Source: Mesorhizobium sp. M4B.F.Ca.ET.058.02.1.1
Lineage (GTDB): Bacteria > Pseudomonadota > Alphaproteobacteria > Rhizobiales > Rhizobiaceae
Assembly (NCBI RefSeq): GCF_003952505.1
Contig: NZ_CP034450.1
Span: forward strand, 5,787,001-5,851,000
Direction of reading: 5' to 3'
Length of the DNA stretch: 64,000 nucleotides
The stretch's first letter is position 1; the number at the start of each line of letters is the position of its first letter. Both the position numbers and the translations under genes were made by a program. This document shows, piece after piece, positions 1-8,636 of this stretch. A model generated the notes under the pieces. The model was not told the origin of the DNA, searched no databases, and saw only the letters and a program-made list of their open reading frames with translations.

Positions 1-41
1 GCGGCGCCAGTCAGGCAAGGCTGGCGATCAATATCGACAAG

Positions 42-773
42 TCAGGTGAAGGATCGCACCAGGCTGCCGACAAGCAGGTTCCAGCCGTCGATCAGCACGA
101 AGAACAGGATCTTGAACGGCAGCGACACCACGGTCGGCGGCAGCATCATCATGCCCATCGCCATGGTGATGGTGGCGACAATCAGATCGATGACCAGGAA
201 CGGCAGCACGATCAGGAAGCCGATCTCGAAACCGCGCCGGATTTCGGAGATCATGAAGGCGGGCACCAGGATGCGCAGGTCGACGGTGTCGCGCGAGACG
301 GTCTGGCCGCGTTCGCGGGCAAGGTCGGCGAAGAGGTCGAAATCCTTGTCGCGCACATTGTGCAGCATGAAGGTGCGGAACGGGTCCGAGATCTTCTCGA
401 ACGCTTCCGCCTGCGTGATCTGGTTGTCCATCAGCGGCTTGACGCCGGTGTTCCAGGCCTGATCGAAAGTCGGCGCCATGACGTAGAAAGTCATGAACAG
501 CGACAGCGAGATCAGGATCAGGTTGGCCGGCGTCGACTGCAGGCCGATGCCGGCGCGCAGGATCGAGAAGGCGATGACGAAGCGGGTGAAGCTCGTCACC
601 ATGATCAAAAGCCCCGGCGCCACCGACAGCACGGTGAGCAGGCCGAACATCTGGATCAGGTAGCCGACGGTCGTGCCGTCGGCCTTGCCGATGGCACCGA
701 GATCCAGCTGCTGGGCCGCGGCGACGGAGGTGGCAAGGACCAGGAGCGTGGCGGCGAGAAGGTATTTTCTCAT
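42..773 (-). CDS. fliP: Flagellar type III export protein FliP
   Basis: FliP is an inner-membrane component of the flagellar export gate, working with FliQ, FliR, FlhA and FlhB. The 243-residue product starts with a cleavable signal (about residues 1-21, ending VAAAQ). It then shows the family pattern: a hydrophobic helix with TSFTRFVI, the segment LRAGIGLQSTPAN, a periplasmic loop with DPFRTFML, and C-terminal helices with MISEIRRGFEIGFLI and a GMMMLPP motif. The ATG was chosen because it overlaps the fliL stop in an ATGA junction. An in-frame extension upstream is antisense noise. It is the last gene seen of the minus-strand operon; bases 1-41 hold nothing recognisable. Confidence 0.97.
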   Translation of the reverse strand: MRKYLLAATLLVLATSVAAAQQLDLGAIGKADGTTVGYLIQMFGLLTVLSVAPGLLIMVTSFTRFVIAFSILRAGIGLQSTPANLILISLSLFMTFYVMAPTFDQAWNTGVKPLMDNQITQAEAFEKISDPFRTFMLHNVRDKDFDLFADLARERGQTVSRDTVDLRILVPAFMISEIRRGFEIGFLIVLPFLVIDLIVATITMAMGMMMLPPTVVSLPFKILFFVLIDGWNLLVGSLVRSFT

Positions 774-1264
774 TCGAGCAGCAATGTCCTGATCAGAATC
801 TGTTTGGCATGGCCGCCGCTGCGGATGGCGGCACGCTCCTCGAGATCGGCCTTCAGATGCTGGTAACCGCTGGCGCCTTCGATCTGATGCATCTTCAGCG
901 TGCGCACCAGCGCCAGCAGATCCTGGCGGATCTGCTCGGTCATCTCCGCCGGCTGCGGCGTGTCGTAGAACACCGACGCCTCCAGCCTTATCCAGACCTC
1001 TGCCGGCGACGCCAGATTGGTGGTGATCGGCGCAAGCTGGACAAGCGTCGGTCCGGCCGCTTCCTTGCCGGACTCGGCCGGCCTCTCGGTATTGCCTTCG
1101 TTTTCCGGAGCCACCGGCACCGACGCCGGAGCATCGGTGCCCTTCAGATAGCCGCCGGACAGCCAGCCCATGCCGATCGCGGCGGCCGTCACCGCCACGA
1201 GCATGGCCAATTGGATGACCAGGGAAGGTCCCTTCTTCTGCCCGACTTGCTCGACATTGGCCAT
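770..1264 (-). CDS. fliL: Flagellar basal body-associated protein FliL
   Basis: FliL is a single-pass inner-membrane protein next to the stator that supports torque or stator stability. The 164-residue product has one transmembrane helix at about residues 15-38 and a low-complexity linker rich in Pro, Glu and Gly. A periplasmic domain follows, with the family-like segment ASVFYDTPQPAEMTEQIRQD and a C-terminal region ending ILIRTLLLE. It lies between flgH and fliP and overlaps fliP by four bases, as in other rhizobial flagellar operons. Assignment rests on topology, length and position. Confidence 0.9.
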   Translation of the reverse strand: MANVEQVGQKKGPSLVIQLAMLVAVTAAAIGMGWLSGGYLKGTDAPASVPVAPENEGNTERPAESGKEAAGPTLVQLAPITTNLASPAEVWIRLEASVFYDTPQPAEMTEQIRQDLLALVRTLKMHQIEGASGYQHLKADLEERAAIRSGGHAKQILIRTLLLE

Positions 1265-1290
1265 GGCGTAATTTCCCGAGCCTGCCCGTT

Positions 1291-1995
1291 TTAGAAGGGA
1301 AGAACCTGATCGAGGACCTGCTGGCCATAGGCCGGCTGCTGGATCTCGCTGACTCGGCCGCGGCCGCCATAGGAGATGCGCGCTTCGGCGATGCGTTCGT
1401 AGGAGATGGTGTTCTCCGCGCCGATATCGGACGGACGCACCATGCCGGCAATGGTGAGCACCCTGAGCTCGTAGTTGACGCGTACCTCCTGCGAACCCCT
1501 GATCATCAGGTTGCCATTGGGCAAGACCTCAGTGACGACGGCGGCGACGTTGAGCTCCAGGTTCTCCGAGCGCTTGATTTCGCCGTCGGCGTTGGTTTCG
1601 GTGCTGGAGCTCAGGCCGGCGTCGCCCTTACCGCTCGTGCTGTTGCCCTCCCATCCCAGAGTGACATCATAGCCGAGCTTGCGCGCGGCGGTGCGGCTCC
1701 TGTCGTTCTGGTTCTTGAAGTTGGCCTTGTCGTTTAGCTTGATGTTGACGGTGAGGATATCGCCTTCGCGCAGCGCCCTTGGGTCGGTGAACAAGCGGCT
1801 CTGGCGATCGTCCCACAGCGAGAATTTCTTGACTGGCGCCGCCGGTGGCTCGGGATAGCTGTAAGGCGCGGCCGCGCCATTGCCGATGCCGGAGCCGACC
1901 GGCGACAGCGCCGGTTCCCTGCCGACCTCCTTGAGATCGGTACCGCAGCCGGACAAGGCCGCGACTCCGACGAGGATGAGCATTTTGCGGATCAT
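1291..1995 (-). CDS. flgH: Flagellar L-ring protein FlgH
   Basis: FlgH is the outer-membrane lipoprotein that forms the L-ring around the rod. The 234-residue product begins with a lipoprotein signal whose lipobox LSGC places the acylated Cys at residue 17. It then carries FlgH signatures: SLWDDRQSRLFTDPRA, REGDILTV, and a C-terminal part with LPNGNLMIRGSQEVRVN followed by ISYGGRGRVSE. The ATG at 1995 was chosen because it creates the lipoprotein signal and overlaps the motE stop (ATGA). A longer in-frame reading lacks a signal and runs through motE. Confidence 0.96.
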   Translation of the reverse strand: MIRKMLILVGVAALSGCGTDLKEVGREPALSPVGSGIGNGAAAPYSYPEPPAAPVKKFSLWDDRQSRLFTDPRALREGDILTVNIKLNDKANFKNQNDRSRTAARKLGYDVTLGWEGNSTSGKGDAGLSSSTETNADGEIKRSENLELNVAAVVTEVLPNGNLMIRGSQEVRVNYELRVLTIAGMVRPSDIGAENTISYERIAEARISYGGRGRVSEIQQPAYGQQVLDQVLPF

Positions 1996-2570
1996 GACGG
2001 ATCTGTCCTTCGCGCCGCGCTGGCCATGATGCCGGTAAGCGCGGCGGCCGCCTTCTGGTCCATTTCGTTGAGGATGACGCCGGCCTTGCGCGAATCCAGC
2101 TTCATCAGGATGGCGGCGGCCAGTTCGACATTGACCATCGCCAGGCGTTCGGCCGCGGCGTCCGGCTTCATGCCGGCATAGATCTTGACAACGCTGTCCT
2201 CGGCGCGCGCGAGGAACACCTCGCGGCGCTTCAGCCATTGCTCGTATTCGGCCCGTTTGTCCTCCAGCGCTTTCATGCGCTGGTCGATGCCGGCCTGCAG
2301 CTCCTTCAGCTCCTGCGCCTGCAGGGCGTAGCGGCGATCGCGGGCGGCGTCGGCGATGTTGGAGCAGAAGCGCTGTATCTCGCTTTCGTCCGGCGCCTTC
2401 TCCCGGGTCATCTGCTGGGTTGCAGCCGGCGCCTGCCCGCCGGGCAGCACCTGGCGCACGGCCTCTTCGGCGCGGGCTGCGCCGGCAGAAAGAAGCATGA
2501 CGGCGAGGGCCGGGGCAATCAACGCCGGCCTGGCGTTGCGGTTCGGTTGGCGGGGAGCGATCATCGGCAT
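1992..2570 (-). CDS. motE: MotE family protein (periplasmic MotC chaperone)
   Basis: MotE in Sinorhizobium is a periplasmic chaperone needed for stability of the motility protein MotC. This 192-residue product has a signal peptide (about residues 1-34, ending GAARA) and a charged helical, probably coiled-coil middle (about 75-115, LKELQAGIDQRMKALEDK). The C-terminal domain contains the typical YAGMKPDAAAERLA segment and ILNEMDQKAAAALT. It sits between flgI and flgH, where motE is found in rhizobia, and overlaps flgH by four bases. Family membership is clear; the MotC partner is inferred from the relative and lies outside the window. Confidence 0.9.
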   Translation of the reverse strand: MPMIAPRQPNRNARPALIAPALAVMLLSAGAARAEEAVRQVLPGGQAPAATQQMTREKAPDESEIQRFCSNIADAARDRRYALQAQELKELQAGIDQRMKALEDKRAEYEQWLKRREVFLARAEDSVVKIYAGMKPDAAAERLAMVNVELAAAILMKLDSRKAGVILNEMDQKAAAALTGIMASAARRTDPS

Positions 2571-2573
2571 GGC

Positions 2574-3815
2574 CTATTGGAGGACCAGATCGGCTTGCAG
2601 GGCGCCGGCCGATTTGATGCCTTGCAGGATGGCAATGATGCCGTCCGGCTTGACGCCAAGACGGTTGAGGCCAGAAACCAGCGTTTCGAGGTTCGGCCCG
2701 TCGAGCACTGCGACCCGCGCGTCGGGCCGCGTGGCCTCGATGGCGGTGAAGGGCTCTACAGCGGTCACGCCCTTGGAAAAGGGCTCGGGCTGGACGACTT
2801 TCGGCGCCTCGGTGATGCGCACCGTGAGCGTGCCGTGGCTGATCGCCACGCGCGAGATCTTGACGTTGTTGCCGATGACGATGGTGCCGGTGCGCTCGTC
2901 GATGACGACGCGGGCCGGCGTGTCCGATTCCACGACCAGATTCTCGATCTCGGCATAAAAGCGTGCCGCCGAGACGTTCTTCGGCCGCCTGATCTGGACG
3001 GTGCGGGCATCGCGCTCGGCCGCGACGCGCATGCCGAAACGCTGCGCGGTGTAATCGTTGATAGCGTCGGCGATGCGAATGGCGGTCGAGAAGTCGGGGT
3101 TGCGCAATTGCAGCGTCAGCACGCCCTGATCGTCGAACTCGGCTGGCACCGCGCGTTCGACGATGGCGCCGTTGGGGACGCGGCCCGCGGTCGGCACACC
3201 TTGCGTCAATTGCTCGGCCTGGCCCTGGGCGGTGAAACCGCCCACGATCACCGAGCCTTGGCCGACGGCATAGATTTCGCCATCGGCCGCCTTCAGTGGC
3301 GTCATCACCAGCGTGCCACCGGCAAGCGAGGTGGCGTCGCCCATCGAGGAAACGTCGATGTCGATGCGGGCTCCCGACTGCACGAAGGGCGGCATGTTGG
3401 CAGTGACGATGACGGCGGCGACGTTCTTGGCGCGCGCGCTGCCGCCTTCGGTGGCGATGCCGAGATTCTCCAGCATGGCGCGGATCGACTGCTCGGTGAA
3501 GGGCGAATTGCGCAGGCTGTCGCCGGTTCCCGCCAGGCCGATAACCAGGCCGTAGCCGACGAGTTGGTTGTCGCGCGCGCTCTGCAGTTGGGCGATGTCC
3601 TTGATGCGCGCCGCGACCTGGCCCGGCGGCAGCGTGCTTGGCCCGGTCGAAACGCGGAACATCCGCGTGGTGGTGGCCGGGTCATATTCCGGATCATTGA
3701 AGGCGCCGCCATTCTTCGCGGCAAGCTCGCGCTTGGCCTTCGGTGCGAGCCCGTCGGCCAACGCCGGCTGCAGACCAAGGGCAGCCGCCAGAAGAAAGGC
3801 AAGTCCGCGCATCAT
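2574..3815 (-). CDS. flgI: Flagellar P-ring protein FlgI
   Basis: FlgI forms the periplasmic P-ring around the flagellar rod. The 413-residue product has a signal peptide (residues 1-20, ending PALAD) and the conserved body RIKDIAQLQSARDNQLVGYG, VTANMPPF, and LNRLGVKPDGIIAILQGIKS near the C terminus. About 45 residues rich in Lys, Asp and Pro lie between the signal peptide and the usual mature start, making it longer than the usual 370 or so. The start ATG overlaps the flgA stop (ATGA); a second ATG follows immediately. FlgA, its assembly chaperone, is encoded just upstream. Confidence 0.96.
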   Translation of the reverse strand: MMRGLAFLLAAALGLQPALADGLAPKAKRELAAKNGGAFNDPEYDPATTTRMFRVSTGPSTLPPGQVAARIKDIAQLQSARDNQLVGYGLVIGLAGTGDSLRNSPFTEQSIRAMLENLGIATEGGSARAKNVAAVIVTANMPPFVQSGARIDIDVSSMGDATSLAGGTLVMTPLKAADGEIYAVGQGSVIVGGFTAQGQAEQLTQGVPTAGRVPNGAIVERAVPAEFDDQGVLTLQLRNPDFSTAIRIADAINDYTAQRFGMRVAAERDARTVQIRRPKNVSAARFYAEIENLVVESDTPARVVIDERTGTIVIGNNVKISRVAISHGTLTVRITEAPKVVQPEPFSKGVTAVEPFTAIEATRPDARVAVLDGPNLETLVSGLNRLGVKPDGIIAILQGIKSAGALQADLVLQ

Positions 3816-4360
3816 GAAGCGCCGACCATGATGGTGCCGTCGCCCATCACCGTGCCGGATATGATCTTGCCGCTGTCGACATTGCGGACCTTGACCAGGT
3901 CGCCGGCGGCGCCCGGCTGCAGGGTAACGCCGGAAGCCGAAATGGTCAGGGCGCCGGCGGTGAAATAGATCTGCACCGCAGCGCCCTGTTCGACGAGCCA
4001 AGCGTCGCGGATGGCGGCGGTCGGAATGTAGCGGCCCGGCAGCAGCGTGCGCTTGGCGACCTTGCCCTGGAGTTCCTGCGCGAGGGTGGCGACGGCCTCC
4101 GGCTTGTGCTTGCCGGGAACGAGCGTCACCTGCTTCAGGGCGGCAAGGTCGATCGTCTCGCCGGGATAGATGACCCGGTTGGGGATCAGCACGACATCGC
4201 CGGCGGCCTGACCGGTATTGCGGGCTGCGAGCTGACTGGCGTTCTGGTTGCCGGCCTGATTGTCGCCGGCTTCCTGGGCAAACGCCGGCACGCCGCCGGC
4301 CACCAGCGCGAGAGCCAGCGCGGCGCGGCGGAGCAGGGAGCGGTGGGCCGGCGCAAGCAT
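3812..4360 (-). CDS. flgA: Flagellar P-ring assembly chaperone FlgA
   Basis: FlgA is a periplasmic chaperone for P-ring (FlgI) assembly. The 182-residue product starts with a signal peptide (about 1-28, ending PAFAQ). It carries the SAF-like domain typical of FlgA: an IYPGETID segment, the central LLPGRYIPTAAIRDAWLVEQ, and the C-terminal GDLVKVRNVDSGKIISGTV. It lies between flgG and flgI and overlaps flgI by four bases, so translational coupling of chaperone and client is likely. Confidence 0.95.
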   Translation of the reverse strand: MLAPAHRSLLRRAALALALVAGGVPAFAQEAGDNQAGNQNASQLAARNTGQAAGDVVLIPNRVIYPGETIDLAALKQVTLVPGKHKPEAVATLAQELQGKVAKRTLLPGRYIPTAAIRDAWLVEQGAAVQIYFTAGALTISASGVTLQPGAAGDLVKVRNVDSGKIISGTVMGDGTIMVGAS

Positions 4361-4366
4361 GATCTG

Positions 4367-5155
4367 TTACCTGATGTTCTTGGACACGACCGAGGCCATG
4401 TCGTCGGCGGCCTGGATGACCTTCGAATTCATCTCATAGGCGCGCTGCGCCGAGATCAGTTCGGTGATCTCCTTGACCGGATCGACGTTGGACGATTCCA
4501 GGTAGCCCTGTTCGATCGTGGCGAAGCCGGGGTCGCCGGGCACGCCGACATTGGCCGGGCCGGAAGCCGCCGTCTCCTGGAACAGATTGTCGCCGAGGGG
4601 CGCCAGCCCCGCCTCGTTGGAGAAGTTGGCGAGCTGCAGCTGGCCGAGAAGCTGGAGATCGGTCTGGCCGTCGATGCGGGCGAAGACCTGGCCCGTCTTG
4701 TTGACGATGACCTCGACCGCGTCGGTCGGCACGGTGATGGCGGGGAAGACATTGGCGCCGTCGACCGTCACCAGCTGTCCGGTGGCGTTGGTGTTGAAGG
4801 CGCCGGCGCGGCTGTAGAGCGTGCCGCCGTCGGCACCCTCGATCTGGAACCAGCCCCGGCCGGTCAGCGCGAGGTCGAAGCTGTTGCCGGTGCTTGTCAG
4901 CTCGCCCTGGGTATGGACGTTGCGCACCGCCGTCGTCTTGACGCCGAGGCCGATCGAGACACCTTCCGGCACCAGCGAGGTGTTGGAGCGATTGGGCACG
5001 CCCTGCGTGCGGTCGACCTGATAGAGCAGGTCGGAGAATTCCGCGCGAGCGCGCTTGTAGCCGGTGGTGTTGATGTTGGCGATGTTGTTGGCGATAACTT
5101 CCAGGTTGGTCTGCTGGGCGTTCATGCCGGTGGCGGCGATGGCAAGTGCTTTCAT
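4367..5155 (-). CDS. flgG: Flagellar distal rod protein FlgG
   Basis: FlgG forms the distal rod of the flagellar axle. The 262-residue product has the N-terminal rod motif [19 protein letters not shown] (about residues 22-40). It also has the central FlgG-type core with [15 protein letters not shown] and the C-terminal flagellar motif ending in a heptad-rich helix ([19 protein letters not shown]). Length matches the family (about 260). It follows fliE with a 9-bp gap and precedes flgA. Confidence 0.97.
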   Translation of the reverse strand: MKALAIAATGMNAQQTNLEVIANNIANINTTGYKRARAEFSDLLYQVDRTQGVPNRSNTSLVPEGVSIGLGVKTTAVRNVHTQGELTSTGNSFDLALTGRGWFQIEGADGGTLYSRAGAFNTNATGQLVTVDGANVFPAITVPTDAVEVIVNKTGQVFARIDGQTDLQLLGQLQLANFSNEAGLAPLGDNLFQETAASGPANVGVPGDPGFATIEQGYLESSNVDPVKEITELISAQRAYEMNSKVIQAADDMASVVSKNIR

Positions 5156-5164
5156 GACGCGGTC

Positions 5165-5497
5165 CTAGATACTGATGCGGCTGATTTCGAGGTAGGCGGA
5201 GACAACCTTGTCGCGGATGGCGATGGTCGTCTGCAGGGCCTGCTGGGCACTCATCACCGCGTCGACCACCTGGCGAGTGTCGGCGTCGCCGCGCAGCGCC
5301 TGGATCGACACCTGCTCGGCATTCTGCAAGGTGTTGACGGTTTTCGACGCTGCCTGGCTCAGCGCCTCGGCGAAGGATGTGCCGACCGTCTCGGTCGCTG
5401 TCGTCGGCGCGACGATGCCCTGGAGGGCGTCGGTCGCCACACCGGCGCCTTCGGTTGCCGGTTTGAGCGCGCCAATGCTGCCGATGCCGCTGATCAT
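5165..5497 (-). CDS. fliE: Flagellar hook-basal body complex protein FliE
   Basis: FliE joins the MS-ring to the proximal rod. The 110-residue product matches the usual size. It shows the FliE pattern: a variable N-terminal half, then SFAEALSQA, and a C-terminal helix containing [18 protein letters not shown] and a terminal [15 protein letters not shown] motif. It overlaps flgC by four bases (ATGA) and precedes flgG, the standard rhizobial order flgB-flgC-fliE-flgG. Confidence 0.95.
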   Translation of the reverse strand: MISGIGSIGALKPATEGAGVATDALQGIVAPTTATETVGTSFAEALSQAASKTVNTLQNAEQVSIQALRGDADTRQVVDAVMSAQQALQTTIAIRDKVVSAYLEISRISI

Positions 5498-5913
5498 TGC
5501 TGGTTCCTCATCAGGTCGATGGTCATGGAAATCAGATCGCGCGCCTGCTTGACGACCTGGAGATTGGCCTCATAGGAGCGATTGGCCTCGGTCATGTCAG
5601 CCATTTCGATCAGCACGTTGACGTTGGGCATCTTGACGTAGCCCTTTTCGTCGGCGGCTTCGTTGCCGGGCTGGAACTCGATCGGAAAATCGGATGGATC
5701 GCGCTCTACCGAGCTGACCTCGACAAGCTGGCCGCCGGTGGCGCGGTCGAGCTCGGATGCAAAGGAGATCGTCTTGCGGCGATAGGGATCGGCGCCCGGC
5801 GTGGTGCCGGTCGACTGCGCGTTGGCGAGGTTTTCCGACACCACGCGCAGGCGCTCCGACTGGGCACCAAGGCCGGATGCTGCGACTTTGAGGGCTGCGG
5901 TAAGCGCGTCCAT
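5494..5913 (-). CDS. flgC: Flagellar proximal rod protein FlgC
   Basis: FlgC is a proximal rod protein. The 139-residue product carries the N-terminal rod motif with [21 protein letters not shown] and FASELD. It has the C-terminal FlgC segment [20 protein letters not shown] followed by [17 protein letters not shown]. It lies two bases downstream of flgB and overlaps fliE. Confidence 0.96.
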   Translation of the reverse strand: MDALTAALKVAASGLGAQSERLRVVSENLANAQSTGTTPGADPYRRKTISFASELDRATGGQLVEVSSVERDPSDFPIEFQPGNEAADEKGYVKMPNVNVLIEMADMTEANRSYEANLQVVKQARDLISMTIDLMRNQQ

Positions 5914-5915
5914 GG

Positions 5916-6296
5916 TCAGCTCTTCACAGCCATCATCATCATCGAGTGGAAGGCCTTGACGATCGCGGTGTTGAGTTCGAAAGAGCGGCGGACCTCACCG
6001 GCCTTCATCAGTTCGTCTTCCAGCGCCACCGTGTTCTTCGACGGCATGATCGAGCCGGTGGCTTCCTCCGGCTTGACGGTGAAGCCGGCATTCGTCGCCT
6101 GGGTGCCGAGATGCCCGGCCTGCGTGGCCTGCAGCGATACCGCCGTACGGTCGAGGACCTTCTCGAACGGCTCGACATCGCCCGCCGTGTAGCCCGGCGT
6201 ATTGGCGTTGGCGATGTTGGAGGCAATTGCGGACTGGCGCACGGCCAGCCACTGCGATTGCTTGGTGGCGAGATCGAAAAGGGTGACGGGCTCCAT
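5916..6296 (-). CDS. flgB: Flagellar proximal rod protein FlgB
   Basis: FlgB is a proximal rod protein. The 126-residue product has the N-terminal rod motif ([19 protein letters not shown], about residues 21-39). Its C-terminal half has [20 protein letters not shown] and a helix ending [11 protein letters not shown] gap of about 100 bp separates it from the upstream membrane protein gene, the widest gap in this operon, so an internal promoter is possible but no motif was identified. Confidence 0.95.
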   Translation of the reverse strand: MEPVTLFDLATKQSQWLAVRQSAIASNIANANTPGYTAGDVEPFEKVLDRTAVSLQATQAGHLGTQATNAGFTVKPEEATGSIMPSKNTVALEDELMKAGEVRRSFELNTAIVKAFHSMMMMAVKS

Positions 6297-6399
6297 GGGA
6301 ATCTCCGGGCGGGGTTCCCAAAGATTAGGCCGCCAGTCTTGCGCGGACCTTGCGCGGGGCCGGGCATGGCGCAGCGCCGTGCTACTGGCCCGCGCGCCG

Positions 6400-7245
6400 C
6401 TATTTGGAGAGTTCGATCACCTGGTCGGTGCTGGTGACCATGACCCATTTGCCACCACGTTGCTCAATCGACGAGACGATGCTGGAGTCCGGCAGCTTCG
6501 AGCCGCGCTGGACGATCCACAGGCCGGCGTCGTCCTCAATCATGGCGCGGCCGTTGGCGACATGCACCATGCGGAACTTGGGGTCCGCCGGAAAGGGCTG
6601 CTGGTCGACGCCCGGAGCCGTGGCGGGGTCCTCGGGGTCCTGCAGCGTGCCGGTGGCGAACAAGTCGACATCGGGAACATCCTTGGCCGTCAGCGGCTGG
6701 CCGGGATTTTCCATTTGCGAGCCGCCGCTGACGCGTCCGGCATTGGTGCCGCTGCCGCCGAACTTGATGGCCTGCACGCCGAACTGTTCCTGATTGAAGA
6801 AGATGTACCAGGGAAATAGCGCGCAGATCAGACCGAGCGTGACGCCGAGCGCGGCGACGACAAAATCGCTGCGCCGGTCAGGCTTCTTGCCCAGCCGCGG
6901 AAATTCCGCCTTTGGCGGCGTGGGCCATTCCGTGCGCGAGAACAGGTCATCGATCAGTGAATCGCGGCTTGCCTGTATCGTCTCGGCGACCTCAACCTGG
7001 GAAGCCTTGGGCAAATCATCCCCGACGGTCCTAGCGGGCCCGGCGGTCCTCGGGAGAGCGGGCTTCGCCGCCTTGGCCAGGACGGCCCCGGTCCTGACCG
7101 CGACCTTGGCGGCCATAGCGCGAGCGGCCTTTGCTGTGGCGGACCGTGCTTCCTCAGCCCTGGCGTCTTCCTTGGCCCTGGCGTCGTCGAGCATCTCGCG
7201 CAGCAGGCGCTCGGTGTACTGGCGCTCACTCTCCTGCATCGCCAT
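6400..7245 (-). CDS. Unnamed flagellar-operon membrane protein between fliI and flgB
   Basis: I do not recognise a named family. The 281-residue product has an N-terminal cytoplasmic part rich in Ala, Arg, Lys and Glu (about 1-126, probably partly coiled), one transmembrane helix at about 128-150 (ALGVTLGLICALFPWYIFF), and a periplasmic C-terminal domain with Pro-rich linkers. Its end (VHVANGRAMIEDDAGLWIVQ) resembles a small beta-rich domain. The gene overlaps the 3' end of fliI by 20 bases. The same position in Sinorhizobium flagellar clusters holds an unnamed gene, so a flagellar role is inferred from context. A second ATG two codons downstream is an alternative start. Confidence 0.8.
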   Translation of the reverse strand: MAMQESERQYTERLLREMLDDARAKEDARAEEARSATAKAARAMAAKVAVRTGAVLAKAAKPALPRTAGPARTVGDDLPKASQVEVAETIQASRDSLIDDLFSRTEWPTPPKAEFPRLGKKPDRRSDFVVAALGVTLGLICALFPWYIFFNQEQFGVQAIKFGGSGTNAGRVSGGSQMENPGQPLTAKDVPDVDLFATGTLQDPEDPATAPGVDQQPFPADPKFRMVHVANGRAMIEDDAGLWIVQRGSKLPDSSIVSSIEQRGGKWVMVTSTDQVIELSK

Positions 7246-8632
7246 TCTGCTTTCCCTTCAGGTAGCGGGCGAGGTCGGCGAACGGATCGACGGACGCGCG
7301 GTCCTTCGGCGACTGCGTCAGCGCCTCGTAGATCAGCGGCACCTGGCGCACGGCGATGTCGAGCTCGGCGTCGGCGCCGCCCTGGTAGGCGCCGAGCAAG
7401 CGGATGTCGCGCGTGTCCTCGAAGCGCGAGATCATCGATTTCAGTCTGGTCACCAGCATCCGCTGCTCGGCGCTCCAGGCCTTGTCGGCCAGGCGCGAGA
7501 TCGACGACAGCGGATTGACCGGCGGATAGCGGCCCTGTTCTGCGATCGCGCGGTCGAGCACCACATGGCCATCGAGGATGCCGCGCACGGAATCGGCAAC
7601 CGGATCGTTGTGGTCGTCGCCGTCGATCAGCACCGAGATGATGGCGGTGATCGACCCCTTGCCCTCGGCGCCAGGCCCGGCGCGCTCGAGCAGCTTGGGC
7701 AGGTCGGTGAACACCGAGGCCGGATAGCCGCGCGCGACCGGCGGCTCGCCGGTTCCGGTCGCCACCTCGCGCAGCGCATGGGCAAAGCGGGTAATGGAAT
7801 CCAGCACCAGGAGCACGCGGTGGCCCTGGTCGCGGAAATGCTCGGCGACGCGCATGGCGGTGTCCGGGGCGCGCCGGCGCATCATGGCGCTCTCGTCGCT
7901 GGTGGCAACCACGGCCACGGTCTTGGCCATGCTTTCGGCGCCGATCGTATCCTCGAGGAATTCGCGCACTTCGCGGCCGCGCTCGCCGATCAGTGCGACG
8001 ACGACCGTGTCGAAGGCGTCCGCTCCGGCGAGCATGGCGAGCAGCGTCGACTTGCCGACGCCGGAACCGGCAAAGATGCCGAGGCGCTGGCCGAAGCAGA
8101 GCGGGGTGAAGATGTCGATGACCCTGACCCCCGTCGTGAAGGCGGTGCCGACGCGCTGTCGCGCCATGGCGCCTGGCGTCGTGGCGTCCTCGCCCGGGGC
8201 GTATGCGGACCTTTCCAGCGGCGGGCCGCCGTCGATTGAACGGGTGAGCGCGTCGATGGCGCGTCCGCGCCACGAGATATGCGGCGCCACCGCCAGCGGC
8301 CCGCGCCGAAACACGGCATCCCCTATGCCGGCATCGGCGCTGCGCTCGAACGGGGCCACGACCACCTCGTCACGGCCGATCTTGACGATTTCACCGCGCC
8401 GCGCGCCGGCATGGCCGCGCTGCTCGACAATGTCGCCCAGCCTGGCGATGTCGGAAAGGCCGCGCACCTTGTAATGGGTCGGCGAGATCTCGGCGACGCG
8501 GCCGCCGCGCCGGAGCAGGGACGCGGCGCTATCGAAGCGGCGCAGGACGCGTTCCAACGCGGCAAGCCGGTCGCGGGGTGCTGCATCAGGCTGCCTTTCA
8601 AGGGCGCGTAGCGAGGGCAGGCTGGTCGACAT
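7226..8632 (-). CDS. fliI: Flagellum-specific ATPase FliI
   Basis: FliI is the cytoplasmic hexameric ATPase that energises unfolding and delivery of substrates to the flagellar export gate. The 468-residue product has Walker A AGSGVGKST at about residues 188-196, the ALIGERGREVREF segment, Walker B VLLVLDSITRFA, and a C-terminal region with SRFEDTRDIRLLGAYQGG. The ATG at 8632 (MSTSLPS) was chosen because it lies four bases after the flgF stop; an in-frame upstream ATG would extend into flgF. Confidence 0.97.
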   Translation of the reverse strand: MSTSLPSLRALERQPDAAPRDRLAALERVLRRFDSAASLLRRGGRVAEISPTHYKVRGLSDIARLGDIVEQRGHAGARRGEIVKIGRDEVVVAPFERSADAGIGDAVFRRGPLAVAPHISWRGRAIDALTRSIDGGPPLERSAYAPGEDATTPGAMARQRVGTAFTTGVRVIDIFTPLCFGQRLGIFAGSGVGKSTLLAMLAGADAFDTVVVALIGERGREVREFLEDTIGAESMAKTVAVVATSDESAMMRRRAPDTAMRVAEHFRDQGHRVLLVLDSITRFAHALREVATGTGEPPVARGYPASVFTDLPKLLERAGPGAEGKGSITAIISVLIDGDDHNDPVADSVRGILDGHVVLDRAIAEQGRYPPVNPLSSISRLADKAWSAEQRMLVTRLKSMISRFEDTRDIRLLGAYQGGADAELDIAVRQVPLIYEALTQSPKDRASVDPFADLARYLKGKQNGDAGE

Positions 8633-8636
8633 GCCG

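Noticed and set aside
2238-3968. A 576-codon plus-strand frame
   Set aside because: It is antisense to flgI and flgA and has no recognisable domain.
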